DNA from: Eudorina sp. 2006-703-Eu-15
Taxonomy: Eukaryota; Chlorophyta; Chlorophyceae; Chlamydomonadales; Volvocaceae
Assembly: GCA_003117195.1 (NCBI GenBank)
Contig: BDSI01000039.1
Coordinates: 502,001 to 566,000 of the forward strand
Direction: 5' to 3'
Length of the DNA: 64,000 nucleotides
Under the pieces are notes generated by a model. The model worked only from the letters and a program-made list of their open reading frames with translations, ran no database searches and was not told the DNA's origin. Below, piece after piece: positions 9,613 to 32,400 of the stretch (positions within the stretch are counted from its first letter, which is position 1; the number at the start of each line of letters is the position of its first letter). Both the position numbers and the translations under genes were made by a program.

Positions 9613-12600
9613 GAACGGCGAGCCGCGGAAGAACTCATTGCAGCTGTGCGGCATGCGCTTTTGTGTAAGTGGTGGGCGATGTCGGGGCGACGACGGCGTC
9701 GGTGCTGGTACGGGGATATGGTGAGACATTCCCACGCTGGTCTTGAAAGAAGTTATTTTTTGAGGCAGGGTCGGCGGGCGCCGCGCCGCGCCGCGCAGCA
9801 GATACGTGGAGGGCGGTCCGCAAATGAGGAGTATACGAATGGCTATGATGGCTATGATGATACCGAGCCTCGAAACCTGATGTGCGGCGCCGGTCGAAAG
9901 GCGGCGTAAATTGTCACGCACGACGCGAGGTGTGGTGTGGCGTGGGCTGGCCCGCCGCTGGCAGATCGCGCGGACAACAGCAATGGATCGCAGAACACGT
10001 ACGCGTTACGAGTTTCTTTAAAGGCTACGGTGCCAGTGCCGTCGGTTCCTGGCGGGCGAGCCGGGGATGCGGGCGATGCTTGGTCGGGACGGCCGCGGGG
10101 TGTGGGGCGAGTGCCCCGAGCCGCCGCGCAAATCGGGCGGCGGCTCGGGGCGGTGGTGCAGCGCCTGCGAAGTCCCTCTATATGGGTTTGGGTTAGTCTA
10201 CCAGGAAGGCGTTTGGAGGTGGAAACTTGAATCATGTGAAGTCTCGGGGCCGACCTAGGAAACCACAACGAAAGCAGTCGCGCGCGCCTCCCTGGGGCTA
10301 TTCCCAGGCACCAGGCGAACGTCCTGCCTTTGGCGGATGCCCCTGTCCATTTGCATGTCGTGTGTGCGTGTGCGTGGTTCACACCCAGTAACATTCCAGT
10401 CGTGCGCAGACGCGGCTGAGGAGGAGTTCTATTCGTCGTCCCTCGACGAGGCGACTCGGAGGCGATGCGTTGCCCCCGGGGGGTTCGATGGCCGCCGTCG
10501 GTGACCAGCGACAGGTTGGGGCGATCGAGGCGAGGGCGCCCGCAGAGATGGTCAGGGCTCCGCGGCGCGAGGGCGGCGTGTGGCCACACCGCACTTCGGA
10601 ATTGAACTGGGTCGGGATGTGTGGATGCTGCGACGTAAGACACAAAGAGAACCACCGGGCTGCTGCGGTTGGTGATGGTGGTGATGCTGCTGCTGCTGCT
10701 AAGACTGCTGCTGCAGCAGCTGCTGTGGTTGCCGACGTCACCGCGGTCGCGTTGAATGGCGCTCCAATGGCGTGGGGTCGTTATAGGTGAGGCTGGACAT
10801 ATGTACGGCCGGACGCTCAAAAGCCAAATTGAATAAAGACGCTGCCTGCAGGCGCTTGAATCCCTGCACTGCGTGATGTGTGTTCCTGATGCGGATGGCA
10901 TATCATTTAGAATCAAATCTGCAGTCCGTCTGCCGCTTTGTGGTGTGTGTGTGCGCGCGTGTGTTCTGAGCGTGTGGGAGTCGGTCCGTCGCCGTGTGTG
11001 CGCAGGAGCGTGCCTCCCCAAATGTGCGGTCGAGCGTTGTTTGCTGCATTGGGCTCTGTGTGCTTTTCATCCCGACTGCTGCGCCGCACAGACTGCCCGT
11101 GTTTGCCTTTGGTTGTGCGCACAAGCGGTGAAGTGCGAAATAAGACAATAATCAGCGCCCCGCGGAGAGTCGCTGCTCACCGGGAGCGGGGTACCCCGGG
11201 GGAAGCGACCCGGGTTTCGTGAGCCGCACTCGTCTCAGCTGCCGGCCCGCTTCGGTTGGCAGTTGAGGAGGTGACTTGATGCCGGGCTTTCATGGCCGTG
11301 CTACGAGAATGAAGATGGGGTTAAAAAGTGCGAAGCGTCATCCTTCACTGCGATGGGTTGCTGGGTTGGACTGCCCTGGCTTTGCAGGACCGAAGCACAC
11401 TAGCGGCGGCCCCACTTTTTGTCGCATGTCTGGGGGTTGGTTTGGGTTGGTGTGACGAGCTTGGTTTCCCGTCCAGTCGATCTCAGACTGCAGGGCTGGG
11501 CGGCATTTCAAGCGCTAGTATCAATATGCCCTCTGGGGAGGGAGGGGACAGGGGAGGTTGCTTGCCGCGGCCGGCCAGCACCAAGGTGTTGCTTGGATGT
11601 CTTTAGTGAGGCACAGGACGAGACCATCGGGGGCAGCACGCGACAAGGTCCACGGTTGCCTGCGTGTCGGTCTGTCCATCCGTCCCAGACGGGTTTGAGC
11701 AACCATCAATCGTCGCTGACAGATGGGCCCCGTCCTCATGAGAGGCGATGGGGCTCGATCAGGCCAGTAGTGGGTAACTCACGGCCGCCGTTTGCGTGAG
11801 CTGGGACAGGCAAGATATGTGATCTCTTGCCATATGTCGTGGCAATTTCAAGGGATGACAGGATTGTGTGCGGCCAAGCTGGCACGGGGCTGGGGGGGAC
11901 GACAGACGAAGGTCACGGTCCAGCCGGCAAATTCATGGGTGACGCGGAATTCAGAATATGTAGCTGCCGTACCGTGAGGCCAGGAGAGCGCGTAGTCCTG
12001 TGTCGGGTCAAAGTAAAGTATCGGATAATAGCGTGTTTCATATGCTTCTCTGATAATCTCAAGTACGATGCTGGTATGTGCTGGGAGGATTGGTGCAGTG
12101 AGGGAGGGCCACGGAAGCGGCCATGCGAGGTCTGGAGCTGGGGTCGAATTCTTTATCTGAGCGGGAGGCGATGGGTTGTGTACGGCCAGGCCGCTCCCGG
12201 ATTCATCGTACAGCCGTACGGCCTTTCAGCGACCCGATGGTGTTGTGGCTTTGTGTGCTAATCACAATTCAGCTGGCGCTCTTTGTGCCGACCGCTATGC
12301 AGCTGGTGCTCAAACAGCTATGATGCACGAAATGAAGTACTTGGTCGGTCAAGGCGAGGAGTGGGACGGAGACGGGATGTGGACCTGAACGCTCTGCGAC
12401 GCCGTGACGCGCTAGCTGTGTTGCTGCTGTGAAGGGACGCGAACTCCCGGATGATGCGGCGCACGAGTTGCGCTGATGTCCCGCAGATGATCAGTGACAC
12501 ATCTGGCGAGTCTGTTGCTGTTGTCCTTCAGAGCACGCTATCTGAGACCCGGCTGGGACGACGATACCAAAGCTGGATTCATGAAGCTGTGGACCGGCGT

Positions 12601-13695
12601 CCGGACAAAGTACTCTCTAACGATGTAACTGCCAGTCTGGAGAAATAAGTACGGTGATGTGATATCTTGATCGATCGATCCTGGTCTGAAGGTGGGGTTG
12701 CGGTGATGGTAGCCAGAACTTCCACGATGAGTGCCTACAGGCGATCACACAACTCGGCCTTGGGATTCGAGACCTGCAAAGTGTTTTCTCACAGTATGAC
12801 GACTCGACTCTGGGGAGTAAGGCCAACTTGCTGTTGCTTCCGGGCTATACCAACGGGAGGCTCTGATTGCCGTCGCAGCTAAGCGTCAGCAGCAGGAACA
12901 TCGGGACCCAAATGCCGGAGTGACAGCAGGTTCATATGACGACTCTTCAGACGCTGCCTTGCTCGCCCAGAGCAGAGCGCAGGTGTTCCACAATCCAACA
13001 TACAGCTTGCAAGGACCCAGACTCTGCACAAGCGAAGTCCTCTCCCCAACGCCAGGTGCACAAAATTTGGGCAGTGCCCCGCAACGACACATTCTTCGAC
13101 TGAAAAACTGTCCTCCTCAACTGCAGGGTGCAGCAGTCCGGCAAATCGCTGGCCACAGCACGCTCAAGCCCATGTCCCCTCCGCCTCGCACCAAGCCCTA
13201 CCTACCTGCCGACTGAATCGGCCCATCCGGCACCTGTTCCAACGCACCGCACCGCATCCGTCGCACCACCGCTACCATAATCCGATAGCAGAACCCGCGG
13301 CAGCCATCGGTCGTTGCAGACCTGCCATGGTGTTGATCCCCGCGCAACCAGCCTGAGACACACGTCAACGCCGTCCAACAGAGCTTGGTTCCGAAGCATC
13401 AACCTCAGCACTGCTGTATGTCTGAGCCCTCCATGACACGTCCCCCTGTCCCCCCACGGGTGCATTGCACGGCCTGAACACCCGTCGCTACCACCCTTGC
13501 CCTACCAAAAACGCGACCACCTCCCTCGCTCGGTGTGCTCGCTACCCTGAGCGCGCTCAGTCTGTGACCGCGACCCCGCGATCGCAATGGCTCCGGTGTT
13601 GAACTGAACGCTCAGCGGGACGCCGCAAGAGGATTCCTCCCTTGTCCGAGGCGCTCTCTGACCCGCCGGCTCCGTCTGCTGGGCGCAGCGGCGGC
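9613..13695. other. About 4 kb without a recognisable gene
   Basis: Frames of 60-390 codons occur on both strands, but none shows a known domain, a repeated splice pattern or a credible continuation. A CTG/CAG-rich patch lies at about 10688-10725. The left end holds the 3' UTR of the Pur gene and the right end the 3' UTR of phosphoglucomutase. A non-coding transcript or lineage-specific gene cannot be excluded. Confidence 0.5.
9664..9668 (+). other. TGTAA poly(A) signal of the Pur gene
   Basis: TGTAA lies 52 bp behind the stop codon of the Pur gene, in good position for a volvocine poly(A) signal. Confidence 0.6.
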
Positions 13696-22327
<8,632 letters not shown>

Positions 22328-22824
22328 GTGAAGGCAGGAGGCGGGGGGAATCCGGCTTGGGCCCTTATTTACGCCTCCACCTCCTTACGATTGTCTGCGC
22401 GTACGTACGACGGCCAGCTGCCTGGGGTTACACCGCGCCGGGGCGTGCGTTGGGAAATGCTGTCCGATGGGGTCGTTCGACCCAAACCCAAGCACGCCAT
22501 GAGGGCGCACGGCGGGAATCCATGCCACTCAGTTTGTGTTTGGCCAAGCGCGACAAAGTCCCAGCATGACCTTCGCGGGGCCGCCTCGTACCTTCCCAGC
22601 GCCAGCGTTTGGCTGGAGCCTCTGGATCTATCCCGGTATCCAAAGGTACCATTGCTGCTGGTGCCCTGCGCCGCACGGCTCCCAAGGGCCTGCGGGGCGG
22701 CGCAGTCGGCATGGCCCGGGGACAGAGGCAGTCAAACCACGAAAAGTGCGCGCGCAGCGCAGCGGTGCACTCCGTTGACTTCCGGAGTGCGGCCCGTCCG
22801 TCCCTTGTGTAAATTGCTCTGCAG

Positions 22825-23822
22825 AGCAACATGCGTTGGAGCAGCTGAGCAGTGCGCTGGGGGAGCCGATGGCGGTCGTCAAGAACATGGCCTTCAGGCA
22901 GAAGGGGCTGCTGAGCCTGGATGCCGCCGAGGTCAAGTCGCGGGTGGAGGAGGTGGCCCGGACCGTGGACGTGAGTGGGGACGGATCGGGGCGGTGGGCC
23001 GGGCGGCCGGGTTGGGGAGGGGGTTTAAAGCAACACTATTACAAGCCCAGAACTAACCTGGGCGCACCCGCGGGAGCCGTCGTAACGGAGGGCGACGCCC
23101 CTTGGATGGGACCGGGACCGCCTTCGCACGGTGGCCGCCTTCGCCACGTCGTGGCGACCGAGGGCAGCGGGCGCCTCGCCGCCACCACTGAGTGGCAGGC
23201 ACGACGACAGGCGCTGCCGCGGCCGCTACCCCGCCGCGGCGCGACGCGTGGTGCGCTCGCGCGTGTTCCGTCGCGCCGGGATACCGATACCGATACCGCT
23301 TACCTCAAGAGCCCAAAAATGCGCGGTCGCCCGGACCAGCATGCCTGGCACTTCGCATGCATCGCCGGGCTGCGCCGGGGGGCTGCCGCGCTGCCCGCCC
23401 CGGCCTCCTCGACGCCTGTGCTGTGCAATCCACCGCATTCGCGCGCCCTCGTGGGCACGAAGGTGACCCCACTGCCAGCCCTCCTTCCCCGCTCCCCGCT
23501 TCCTCACCGCCCGAGCCGCTTTTTCCGCGCCCGAGCCGCTTCCTCACCGCCCGAGCCGCCTCCCCCGCAGGTCCCCTACGAGAAGGCCCGTCAGATGTGC
23601 GCCATCCAGCCCAGCCTCATCACCGACACGCAGCGCCAGGCGGAGGCGCTGCAGTACGGCCTGCGCATCATCTGCCACGACCTCAAGGCGCCCAAGGACG
23701 AGATCGTGGACCTCATCATCAGCAACCCCTCGGTGCTGCACGGCCGCAGCATGCGCCTCTCCGTGGCGGACCTGGCGCACCTGGCACTGCTGCGGGAGCC
23801 CAAGGGTCGCATCGTGGACTGA
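22825..23822 (+). CDS. Helical protein of mTERF-like pattern (5' end unresolved)
   Basis: Two exons are supported: 22825-22970 and 23571-23822, joined in phase 0 by GTGAGT...CCGCAG and ending in TGA. The 5' exon starts in mid-codon after an acceptor at 22824, so at least one upstream exon is missing from this model. The joined product reads LEQLSSALGEPMAVVKNMAF..LDAAEVKSRVEEVARTVD, then VPYEKARQMCAIQPSLI..LRIICHDLKAPKDEIVDLIISNPSVL. The recurring helix pairs with proline (QPSLI, NPSVL) resemble mTERF repeats of organellar RNA/DNA-binding proteins, but only one to two repeats are visible. It could be another alpha-solenoid. It is transcribed away from phosphoglucomutase, sharing an upstream region of under 500 bp. 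Confidence 0.6.
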
Positions 23823-24718
23823 GCGGCGGCGGCGGTGGCGAGCAGCGGAGGCGGGCGGCGAAGGCGCTGTGCGGCGCAGGGCGCGGGCCGGGACCGGTGG
23901 AAAGGACAGCTAGGGGGCGGGAGGAAGGAGAAGGCGGCATGGCGCGCGGGCGGGGGGGGCATTCGGGGGTGGGTGCGTTGCGTGTGATCGGAGCAGCCGG
24001 GGCGGGAGGGGCGTCCGGGGCCCGGGGCGCGGCTCGGCGGCGGAGTGCGGCGAACGGCTGCCTGGGCTCGACATGTTATCGCATGTACATGATACCATAC
24101 ATGCACGCTTGGGCGCGCTTGGCACGGAAAGGGAGTCTGGAACGAACCCGGACCCGGTGCTGGGGTGTCCAGATTGTGTACGTTAGTACTGCGGGACCGC
24201 CAAACGACGGCGTCCGTTAGTGCGGTGGGACCACACAAACAAACGACGTATCGCGGCTCGGCCAGGACGACCTGGGAGGCGTAGTCATTCCCCCTTGGTG
24301 CGCAGGCGTAATGAACGGTAGAAGGTGTGTGCGGTCGGGTCGGGGCTGTGACGCGGTTGAGGGCAGGTCATGTCATGTGAAGTGGCTACTACGCGGTGTG
24401 GGGGCGTCTCATCTGCCCTGGGACCTTGTCGACGGCGCCGACACGAAGACACACACATGGCCGAAGGGGACGTGTGCCGTGCGTGTGGTTAGAAGAAGCG
24501 CCCGCCCGACCCGCCGTGCGTGTGGTGTTTCACACCGGACTCGGCTGGCGGGCCACGCGCACAACCAACGGATAGCTGCTTGACGGCTTTCTGCATGGAG
24601 TCCTTGTGGCGCCAGCACGCTGTTACCCAAGGCGACTCAGGGGTCAGGGCGCCTTGGTGTAGAGCGATGGTGCCGCAATTCCAATCTCTTTAAATTGACC
24701 GGAGGGTCGTCAACCTTG

Positions 24719-24723
24719 TGTAA
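24719..24723 (+). other. Candidate TGTAA signal for the mTERF-like gene
   Basis: First TGTAA that I see downstream of the stop at 23822, implying a 3' UTR of about 900 bp if used. Confidence 0.35.
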
Positions 24724-25981
24724 ATAGGGGATCGTCACTCTGCCTGCCGTATCGGTTGTCCGCACCTGGAGTGGGTGGCCCCGAGGATGCCACAACCCCA
24801 CCTCCCGGCGCCCCTTTCAGGCCTCGACATTCTTCATACGGCAGACCTGATAGATTCCGTTTGCAAGCCAGATGTTGCGCATGGCATATCACCGACACCA
24901 TCACCGGCACGGCGGCAGCTGCCACCGCGACAGCAGCCGACACCCGGCTTGCGGCCTAGGGCGTCAAATCGTCCAAAGCGACGGGCGCCCCATTCCCAGG
25001 TCATGAAACCAAACCAGCGTGCCCACCATCAGCACGCCGTTCGAAAAAGCCAAAAAAAACATCACCCATCGCGAAAGGCTACACCGCCACTCGAAGTGTG
25101 GGTGGCGGCGAGTAGGTGTGTAGCTGTGTCGTCACACACTCGTTGGCAGGACCGCACCCGCCAAACGAACTGCGGGTGTGAGGATGTCGTACACATGCAC
25201 CAGACCAAAACCACAACCTGCGCGGAACGGAACTGCACTAACACAGACAGCACACACCGACAGGACCGAGCACTGACTGACGCTGCCAAAATCATGAGCT
25301 CCCGGGGAACATGGGGAGCCGCACCCCCAACTGCATACAGGGCTGTGCACAAGCGCGGCACCGCGGAAGCGGCCCCCCGCTTGCGCACAGCCGCTGCCCC
25401 GGGGCACAAAGCTGTGATATTTGCCCCCCGAGGTCTCAAACGTCCGGCACTCGAATATAGCAACGCGCATGCCACAAGGTTCTGTTGGGGGTAACAGGCT
25501 CGGGAGCGCAATGGTTATGTGTTTTTTGCCCTCCTTCGGTCCTCCCCCGGACCAAAACCAAATCAACCGCCTCTTCTTCGCCCGGCCAGATTTTGGCACA
25601 CATCCACACACCCGCTGATTCGACCAGGCCATCCATTTTGTCCCATTTCGTCTCTCGTGTGACCGTCCGCATCGCACTTCACAAGTAGCAGCGATAGCGG
25701 TGGCGGCGGCGGTGGCGGCAGGGGCGCATCAGCCGCCGCACGCACCCAGCAAGGGAGAAAGAGCCATCCGCGAGATGGTGTCAGCCTCCATCCTTCGGCC
25801 ACCTGGGCGACCGCGCTCATCAGTGGCGTCCCAGTCCCAGTGTCCCGGATCCCGTCCCGGCCGACATCCGACACCGTTCACCAGTGCAGGGCCGTACCAA
25901 CAGATCACATCCGTGCCGGCCTCGACACGCCTGCCTCATCTACCCCACATCATGGAACACGTGCCTGGCAGGACTCGACAG

Positions 25982-25986
25982 TTACA
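25982..25986 (-). other. Candidate TGTAA signal for the TPS gene
   Basis: TTACA on the plus strand reads TGTAA on the minus strand, about 440 bp behind the stop at 26425. Confidence 0.4.
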
Positions 25987-26424
25987 CTTCTATGATAGGA
26001 CCGCCCCACTGTCACTTCCCTTGTCCCGACGCCGACCGGATACAGCGAAACCCGGCAGCCAGCCCGCAGGCTCCGCCACCGCGTCCACGCCGGAGCGCAA
26101 GCACGTCTGCCCAACGACCGGTCACGCTCGGGCCCAACATGCCAGTGCGCAACGCCAGGCCCGCCTGCCGCAAGCAACTCAGCACTGTGCCCAGCCCGAC
26201 AATGCCCTCCAACAAGGCCCGAACATGCCAACGCACTGACTGGGTACCGCAGCGGTTGCTCAGACGCGTGAACCTCCCCGTCCATGCACACACAGACCTG
26301 GGCTCGGTCGGGCGGGCTTCCGTCCTAAGTTTCTAACACACAGGCGTGGCAGCGCGTAGAACCTCCACCCGCAGATGCCGGTCCCCAAACACTAGCAAGC
26401 CCACCCACATCCGCCTAGCTCCCT

Positions 26425-29400
26425 TCAGGTGCGCGTGTGCTGCGGCAGCGACACGTCCACGAGCCGCGCCAACAGCTGAAGCACCTCCCCGGGGTCGTTC
26501 AGGTAGAAGGGCGCCCGGCTGGGCTTCTGCCCCACAGTGCATGCAAACACCTGAAGTGCAAGCGTGAGGCGGCGCGGCAGGGTGACGCGTCAGGCGGAGG
26601 GCGGAAGAAGCCGGGTTGGGTGGTGGGGCTGAAGGAAAATGCCGACAGACGACTGTATGTTCCTCCACCATGTCCTGTTCCTGTTCCCGTTTCCACAATA
26701 GCCACTAATATTCACAATACCAGCTGCTTTCCTGCAAAAACGTAGCACAGATTATGCAACTAGCATAACTCACTCTCAATCACAAGAAGAAGATCGGATG
26801 CCGACCCGTGCTGCACGCGTGAGAAAATCCATCTGTCCATCAGGTCGGCGGTCAGCCCCAGCTGCCGCGAGTCCACCCCCTCCTTATAAAGCCCGAGGTT
26901 CCGCATCGAACTCTAGCCATAAACAACATCCAACCCCGCCCCACCCGGTCCGATTCCCACGCTCGCTGTCGTTGTCCTCCCCAGGACCCAACCCCGGCCC
27001 GGCGTACCTCGGCCGTCATGGTGGGTGAGGACCTCAGGGTCTCAATCGAGGTGTACATGTCCTCGTCACTGCGGTCGTCGCCGATGCACAGCATGAAGTC
27101 GGGCCCCGTGCGGGGGCCCGAAGACGAGCCCTCCGCCGACGTGGAGCAGCAGGGCGACGCCAGCAGCCGCTCCAGCGCCCCGCCCTTGGAGACGCCCTGC
27201 GGCTTGATCTCCACGTACCCCTGGCCGCCCACAATCTCGACGGGCTTGTTGGACAGCACCCCTTCTAGATGGTCCAGAAGCTCCTTGGCCTGGCGGGGGA
27301 GAGGTTTAGGCGCGAGGGGAAGGAAACGTCGAACATCGGGTTGGGAAAGGCGGGTTCGAAGGGCGTGTTTCCCATCCGCGACGTACCATGCTACCCACTG
27401 CTGCCGTTTGACAAAGAGGACGACAGCGACAAGGACAAGGCGACAGGGACAAGGCAGGACAGGTGTATCCCGAGTAGGTTAGCCCAGGTACCGAGCTCTG
27501 CAACGCGCTGCGAGGTACCCCACCCCTAAACGGTGGACCCCACCCCAGGCACGGAATCCCCAGCCTCCCCAGCCTCCCCGGCCCTCCCCGTCCGTGCCTG
27601 CACCCGGGTGTGTCCGGTTTCCCGGTCTCCCTTGGTGCCGGTCCCACACCCCCCGCCCTCGCCGCGCCCACCTGCCAGGCCCCGAAGTCCGGATCGGCGT
27701 CCCGGTAGTGCCACACCAGGGCGCTCTCCTTGGCCTCGACGCTGGACCCGTCCGTGGACTCGACGTACTGCTTCAGGATGGGCTCCGCGATGCGCTTCCA
27801 GCTGAAGTCGGCGTGCGGCACCAGCGTCTCCCAGTGGCTGCTGCCCATGGCCCGGTAGAAGAATCCGTTCTCGGCCACCAGGCCAAGGTTGGCCTGCGGC
27901 AGTGCGTGGTACGTGCGGTGAGTGAGGGGTGCGGCGCGCCCGGACGATGGGGCTTGGGGCGCGATGGATCAGCAGCGCAATCGGCAAGGCGGGCGCGACA
28001 CGCGCGGCGGATCGGGGGGAGATGCTCGGCACAAACTCCACTCGCACTTATTCATTCGCAAGGCACGGGATGGTGATTTGCCGACAGGCGGCCGACACGA
28101 TAAGCTACAGCGCCCTGAATGGACGCATGCCTTAGTAGCGAGGCAGGAACGGCCATGATGCCCGCCAGCCGTGCTCCTCAGCCCACTGACGAACACGCCT
28201 CTCGGCTCTGCCAATGCGGCACGGCCGTCTCCCACACCCCCCCCCAAAGCCCCGCCCCGCGGCGCTAATTTCCCAAAGCCCAAAACCCCAGCCCCGCGCC
28301 CATCTCACAATGGACGCGAACCACGTCGACAGGTCCGACTTTTGGCTGCTGCTGAAGAGGAACACCCTGTTGTGAGGGACCGCCGTCAGCGCCCGCAGCA
28401 CCGCCAGCAGCGACTCCTCGGGCGCCAGCGTCAGGGACGACGGGGAGCCGCCCGTCAGCGTGCCGTCATAGTCCAGGAAGAAGGCGCGGAACCGGGAGCT
28501 GCGACGGCACAGACCAGGGAGCGGGTATTGGGCATTGGGCACCAGCAGCACACGATGGACGCCGCATGCGTCACTCTCGTTGATTACAAAATGACAGGTT
28601 GCATACTTATAATGCGAGAGGTCATCGCCTTGTAGAAGCGTCACTTGGCGAAGGCGCGCACAGGACCAAGACCAGGTGCCAATCGGTGACTGCATGGGCG
28701 TTTTTGTGACGGTGGGCTGTCGGCGAAGAACATCGGCACTTGCCGTAGGGAGGTACCTACCGCGGTGACCACCTCCCTCCCTGGGCCACACTCCCACTCC
28801 TACTACTGCCATCTTTCGCCTTGTGCTCTCGTCCATGCCCAAGCACCCAGCACACACACACCCACCCACCCACCCACCTGGCGTACGTGGTGGCCACCAT
28901 GGCCTCATCCAGCCGCCGGAAGTTGGCATCCAGCGCCACCATGCGGAACGTGTCCAACCCCAGACCCAGGCCGTAGCACTTCATGGCCACGTGGTTCTTG
29001 GTCACGCGCTGCGCAGAGGGGAAGGAGGTGGTGTGCAGTGTGTCCGTCCGTCATCCATACATATCGCCACCAGAACTGGACCTGCCTAAGAGGGCTATAA
29101 ACCGCAAATCTGCTGTGATGAAGGTTTTGGCAGTCGGCGAACCGGTGCATGCCGCTGGCTGTCCCCTGACTGGCTGTCCCCGGTCTGGGCTGTCCGGGTG
29201 ACGCCGTAAGGGGGAAAGGGGATTGCGGAGCCGCGGTCGCCGCCGCCGCCGCCACATACATGAAATGCGTCAACCGCAGAGGGGCCCCCCTCCTCTTCCA
29301 CTTCCTCTTTCCCTCCTTCCCTCCCCCCTCCGCCCCTGACGCATATGCCTCCAACCCCTCCTCCCTCTTAACCCCCTCTCCGTCCTCCTTCCCCGACTGA

Positions 29401-32400
29401 CTGAGCTCACCTGCAGGTCCCCGACAAAGCTGGTCGCCCAGTAGGCCACCGTGTGCTGGCTCACGTACCGCCAGTGCTTCTCGTGCCGCAGCTGCCGGTG
29501 CTCCCGGGGCAGCTTGATGGCCGCGTAGATGCCGTCCGCCACCGACTCCACCGACCAGGGGTTGACCCGGATGGCCCCACTCAGGGAGGGAGAGCAGCCC
29601 ACAAACTCTAATGGCAGGCGGCGCGCACGCATCGACACAGGGACGGGAAGGGACGGGAAACCCGAGCGCGAAAGCACGTCATTGGCTGGACCACCAGATT
29701 GCTCAACTGGCGACGTGTTCTTTTTCCAAGCATGAAAGGAACCGACCGCGCGAGAAGGTATGGAACTTGCAGCACCACCCTGAAGCCACGCAGCCAGTCG
29801 CTCCAACCAAAGGCCCAGTCTCAATGTTGGCCGCGCAGCAGCGTTCCCAGCAACTGTCATGCACTCAGTTCAGCCCCGTCCCGTCCAGTCCAGCCCAAGT
29901 TCATTCGCTTGCCGACAGCCATGCCATGACCACCATCTTCACGCGAACCACAACCCCAGGCCCACACTCGCAACCCCCACCAAATCACCGTGCGCGCAAT
30001 GTACGATGCTTCACATCACACAGCACGGACCAAGGGAGAATTGCGCGGCGCCCACCCCGTCCATACACTCACCCGAGACCACCAACATGCTCTCCCGCTT
30101 AGCTCCGGGGCCGTGCCCGCCGTCCCAGTTGTCCGGGCCCTGCCGGCACACCACGTACTCGTACGGCACCAGGTTCATGCCGTCACGCGTGGCCGTCACC
30201 ACTGCGCAGTCCGCAATCGAGTAAAAGGCCATCCGCTCGTGAAGCGGCACGTGGCGCTCGAGGTACTGCACCGGCAGGTACGACCCCTTGCCGTACTTTC
30301 GGTTGATTGAGTCCACCAGGTTGTTGACGCAGCGGTGCAGCTCCGTAATGTCCCGACCGGTGGAGCGCGGCGGGTTGGTGATCTGGGTGGTGACCAGGGA
30401 AGGGGCGCATCCCATCAATGGCACATGGATACACGGTGCCAACATCTATCTGCGCAGCCGCTGCTGTGAGGAGGAGGGCACAAAGCGCCGCACAACCAGC
30501 ATGGCGTGCCGCCCCGCCGCCATCTCCATGACCCCGCCGCCAGCTGCAGAGCCACAGCCCCGTCGTGATACCGCGCAGCTGCCATGCCTCCGGTTCCCCG
30601 CCCCCCCCCCCACGGATACTCGCTCTGGCAGCAGCGTAGTATAAATATGTTTACCAATTCCTATACCCCCCCCACACACCCACGGGTCACCCACCTGCAC
30701 CAGCACCAGCTGTCCCCGCCACTCCGGGTGCTGCTCCAGCAGCCGCTCCAGCGCCAACAGCTTCAGCTCCACCCCCTTGAACACGTCCAGATCGTCGCAC
30801 CCCACCAGCACTGTCAGGCCCGCGTACTGCGCCAGCAGCTCGCCGCGCCGCCATTTGAACTCGTCCCAGGAGAACCCGTCCAGGTAGCGGCGGGGCTGGA
30901 CACCTGAGGACGAGGGACCGAGAGGGAGAGGGACCGGGAGATGAGAGCTGTCAAGAGAAACAGAGGCTCGGCGCACGGCCAGAGACTCCAGCGTCAGGGA
31001 CGATCTGCCGACCTCATCCCCCACTCTTGGGTTTCGGCACCTCCGTCACGATGGATGAGAAAACGAGAGCACTGCAAGCGAGTTCGGTGTGAAAGCACTG
31101 CCCCCCCGACCTTACCGTCCCTTCCTGGGCTGGTTCTTCGCGCCAACTCCCGCCCATCTCTTCCCGGCCGCATTTTCCCTTTCAGCAAATTGCGATCAAG
31201 CTTCCAACCCAAGTCCTGATGATGTCGAGGTAATATTTGTGCACTGCACCGCAACTGTTCCTCGGTAACCAGCTCTGCATCGGGCGGACGGGCAAGGCAC
31301 CGCGCCGCTAGCCGCTAGCCGCCCCACCCCGCCCTCCCCGGTGGCCTTGCTCGCTCTTACCGGTGGGCATGATCTTGATGCCCACCGTCCGTCCATAGTA
31401 CTCAATCGTTATGGACCCCCGGGACGTCTCGTGCTCCAGCCCCAGCATGCGCGAGCAGCACGACAGGAAATGCCGCGCGTAGTCAAACGTGTGGAACCCT
31501 GTGTGCGCGAACCCCAAAACCAGGCACCAGGCGCAAGGCGATAGGTGAAGAAGGTACACAACGTAACACCAACGGTGTGGTGCGGTCACGCGCAGAGAGA
31601 GAGTCAAGCGGGAGGGGCCGATGCGAGTGCGACCGGCGGAAGTGTCTTTGATCAAACCCATCACGGCCCAGAATCCCGTGATTACCGGTGGAGTTTGGGG
31701 AGCCCAAGTGCGGCCGCCGCAACGGCCGGATGAGTTGGGTACGGGTATGGGTGTGCCCCGGCCCATCAAGGGCAGGACCAACGGCCGGCAGACGCATGAC
31801 CACACCAGTAACCACAGGTCACGACCCGCATCACCGCTATTTTAGAGTGTTGAGTAGAGCTGTCGATGGGGGACTCACGTGGTCCGCAAGGATGGCCCCT
31901 TCGTGGGGCAACTTGCCGCGACATGGACTCAGGTTCACCAACGTGACCGGGTGAAATGTGACCGCGCAACACGAAAGCTGTCTTTCCGGTTCCTCCGAGG
32001 CCAGCAGACATCTCGTCATGGTGTTCACATGTCGCGGCGTTCCGCACGTCTTCGTCTTGTGTCGTTCGATGAGCAAACAAACACTGGTAGCATGCCAATA
32101 AAAACACCTGGAAGCGTGCCCCTGTAATAACGCCTGCCTCGCTGCACTGAAGAGGCTGCCCGCGGCGGAACCGCCACAGCGGCTGCACCATGGGGCTGGG
32201 GCTGCCACACCCTGGTTTCACCCAATGGCTGCTTCGCCCTGAAAAGGGAGCGTTCCGTGCTGCCGTCCCTGTTCCTTGGTGCATCAAAGAGCGGCAGACC
32301 TCTGCGGATCTCCTCACCGATCAGGTCCGCGTTCAGCAGCGACCGCAGCAGCTCCTCGCGCTTTGGAAATGTCCGGAAGATTTCCGATGACGGGAAGGGC

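Larger units (their letters stand above)
23823..26424. other. Spacer between the mTERF-like and TPS genes
   Basis: This holds the 3' regions of two convergent genes. I see no further coding exon. A palindromic stretch with catgtacatg and catacatg sits near 24070-24105. Frames at 24700-26300 are open by composition only. Confidence 0.5.

Noticed and set aside
9852..11021. Minus-strand open frame of 389 codons
   Set aside because: No domain, Arg/Pro/Ser-rich composition typical of a shadow frame in GC-rich DNA, and no splice-consistent continuation.
11150..11290. GC-rich stem-like stretch considered as a tRNA or other structural RNA
   Set aside because: No T-loop, anticodon arm or box elements could be fitted.
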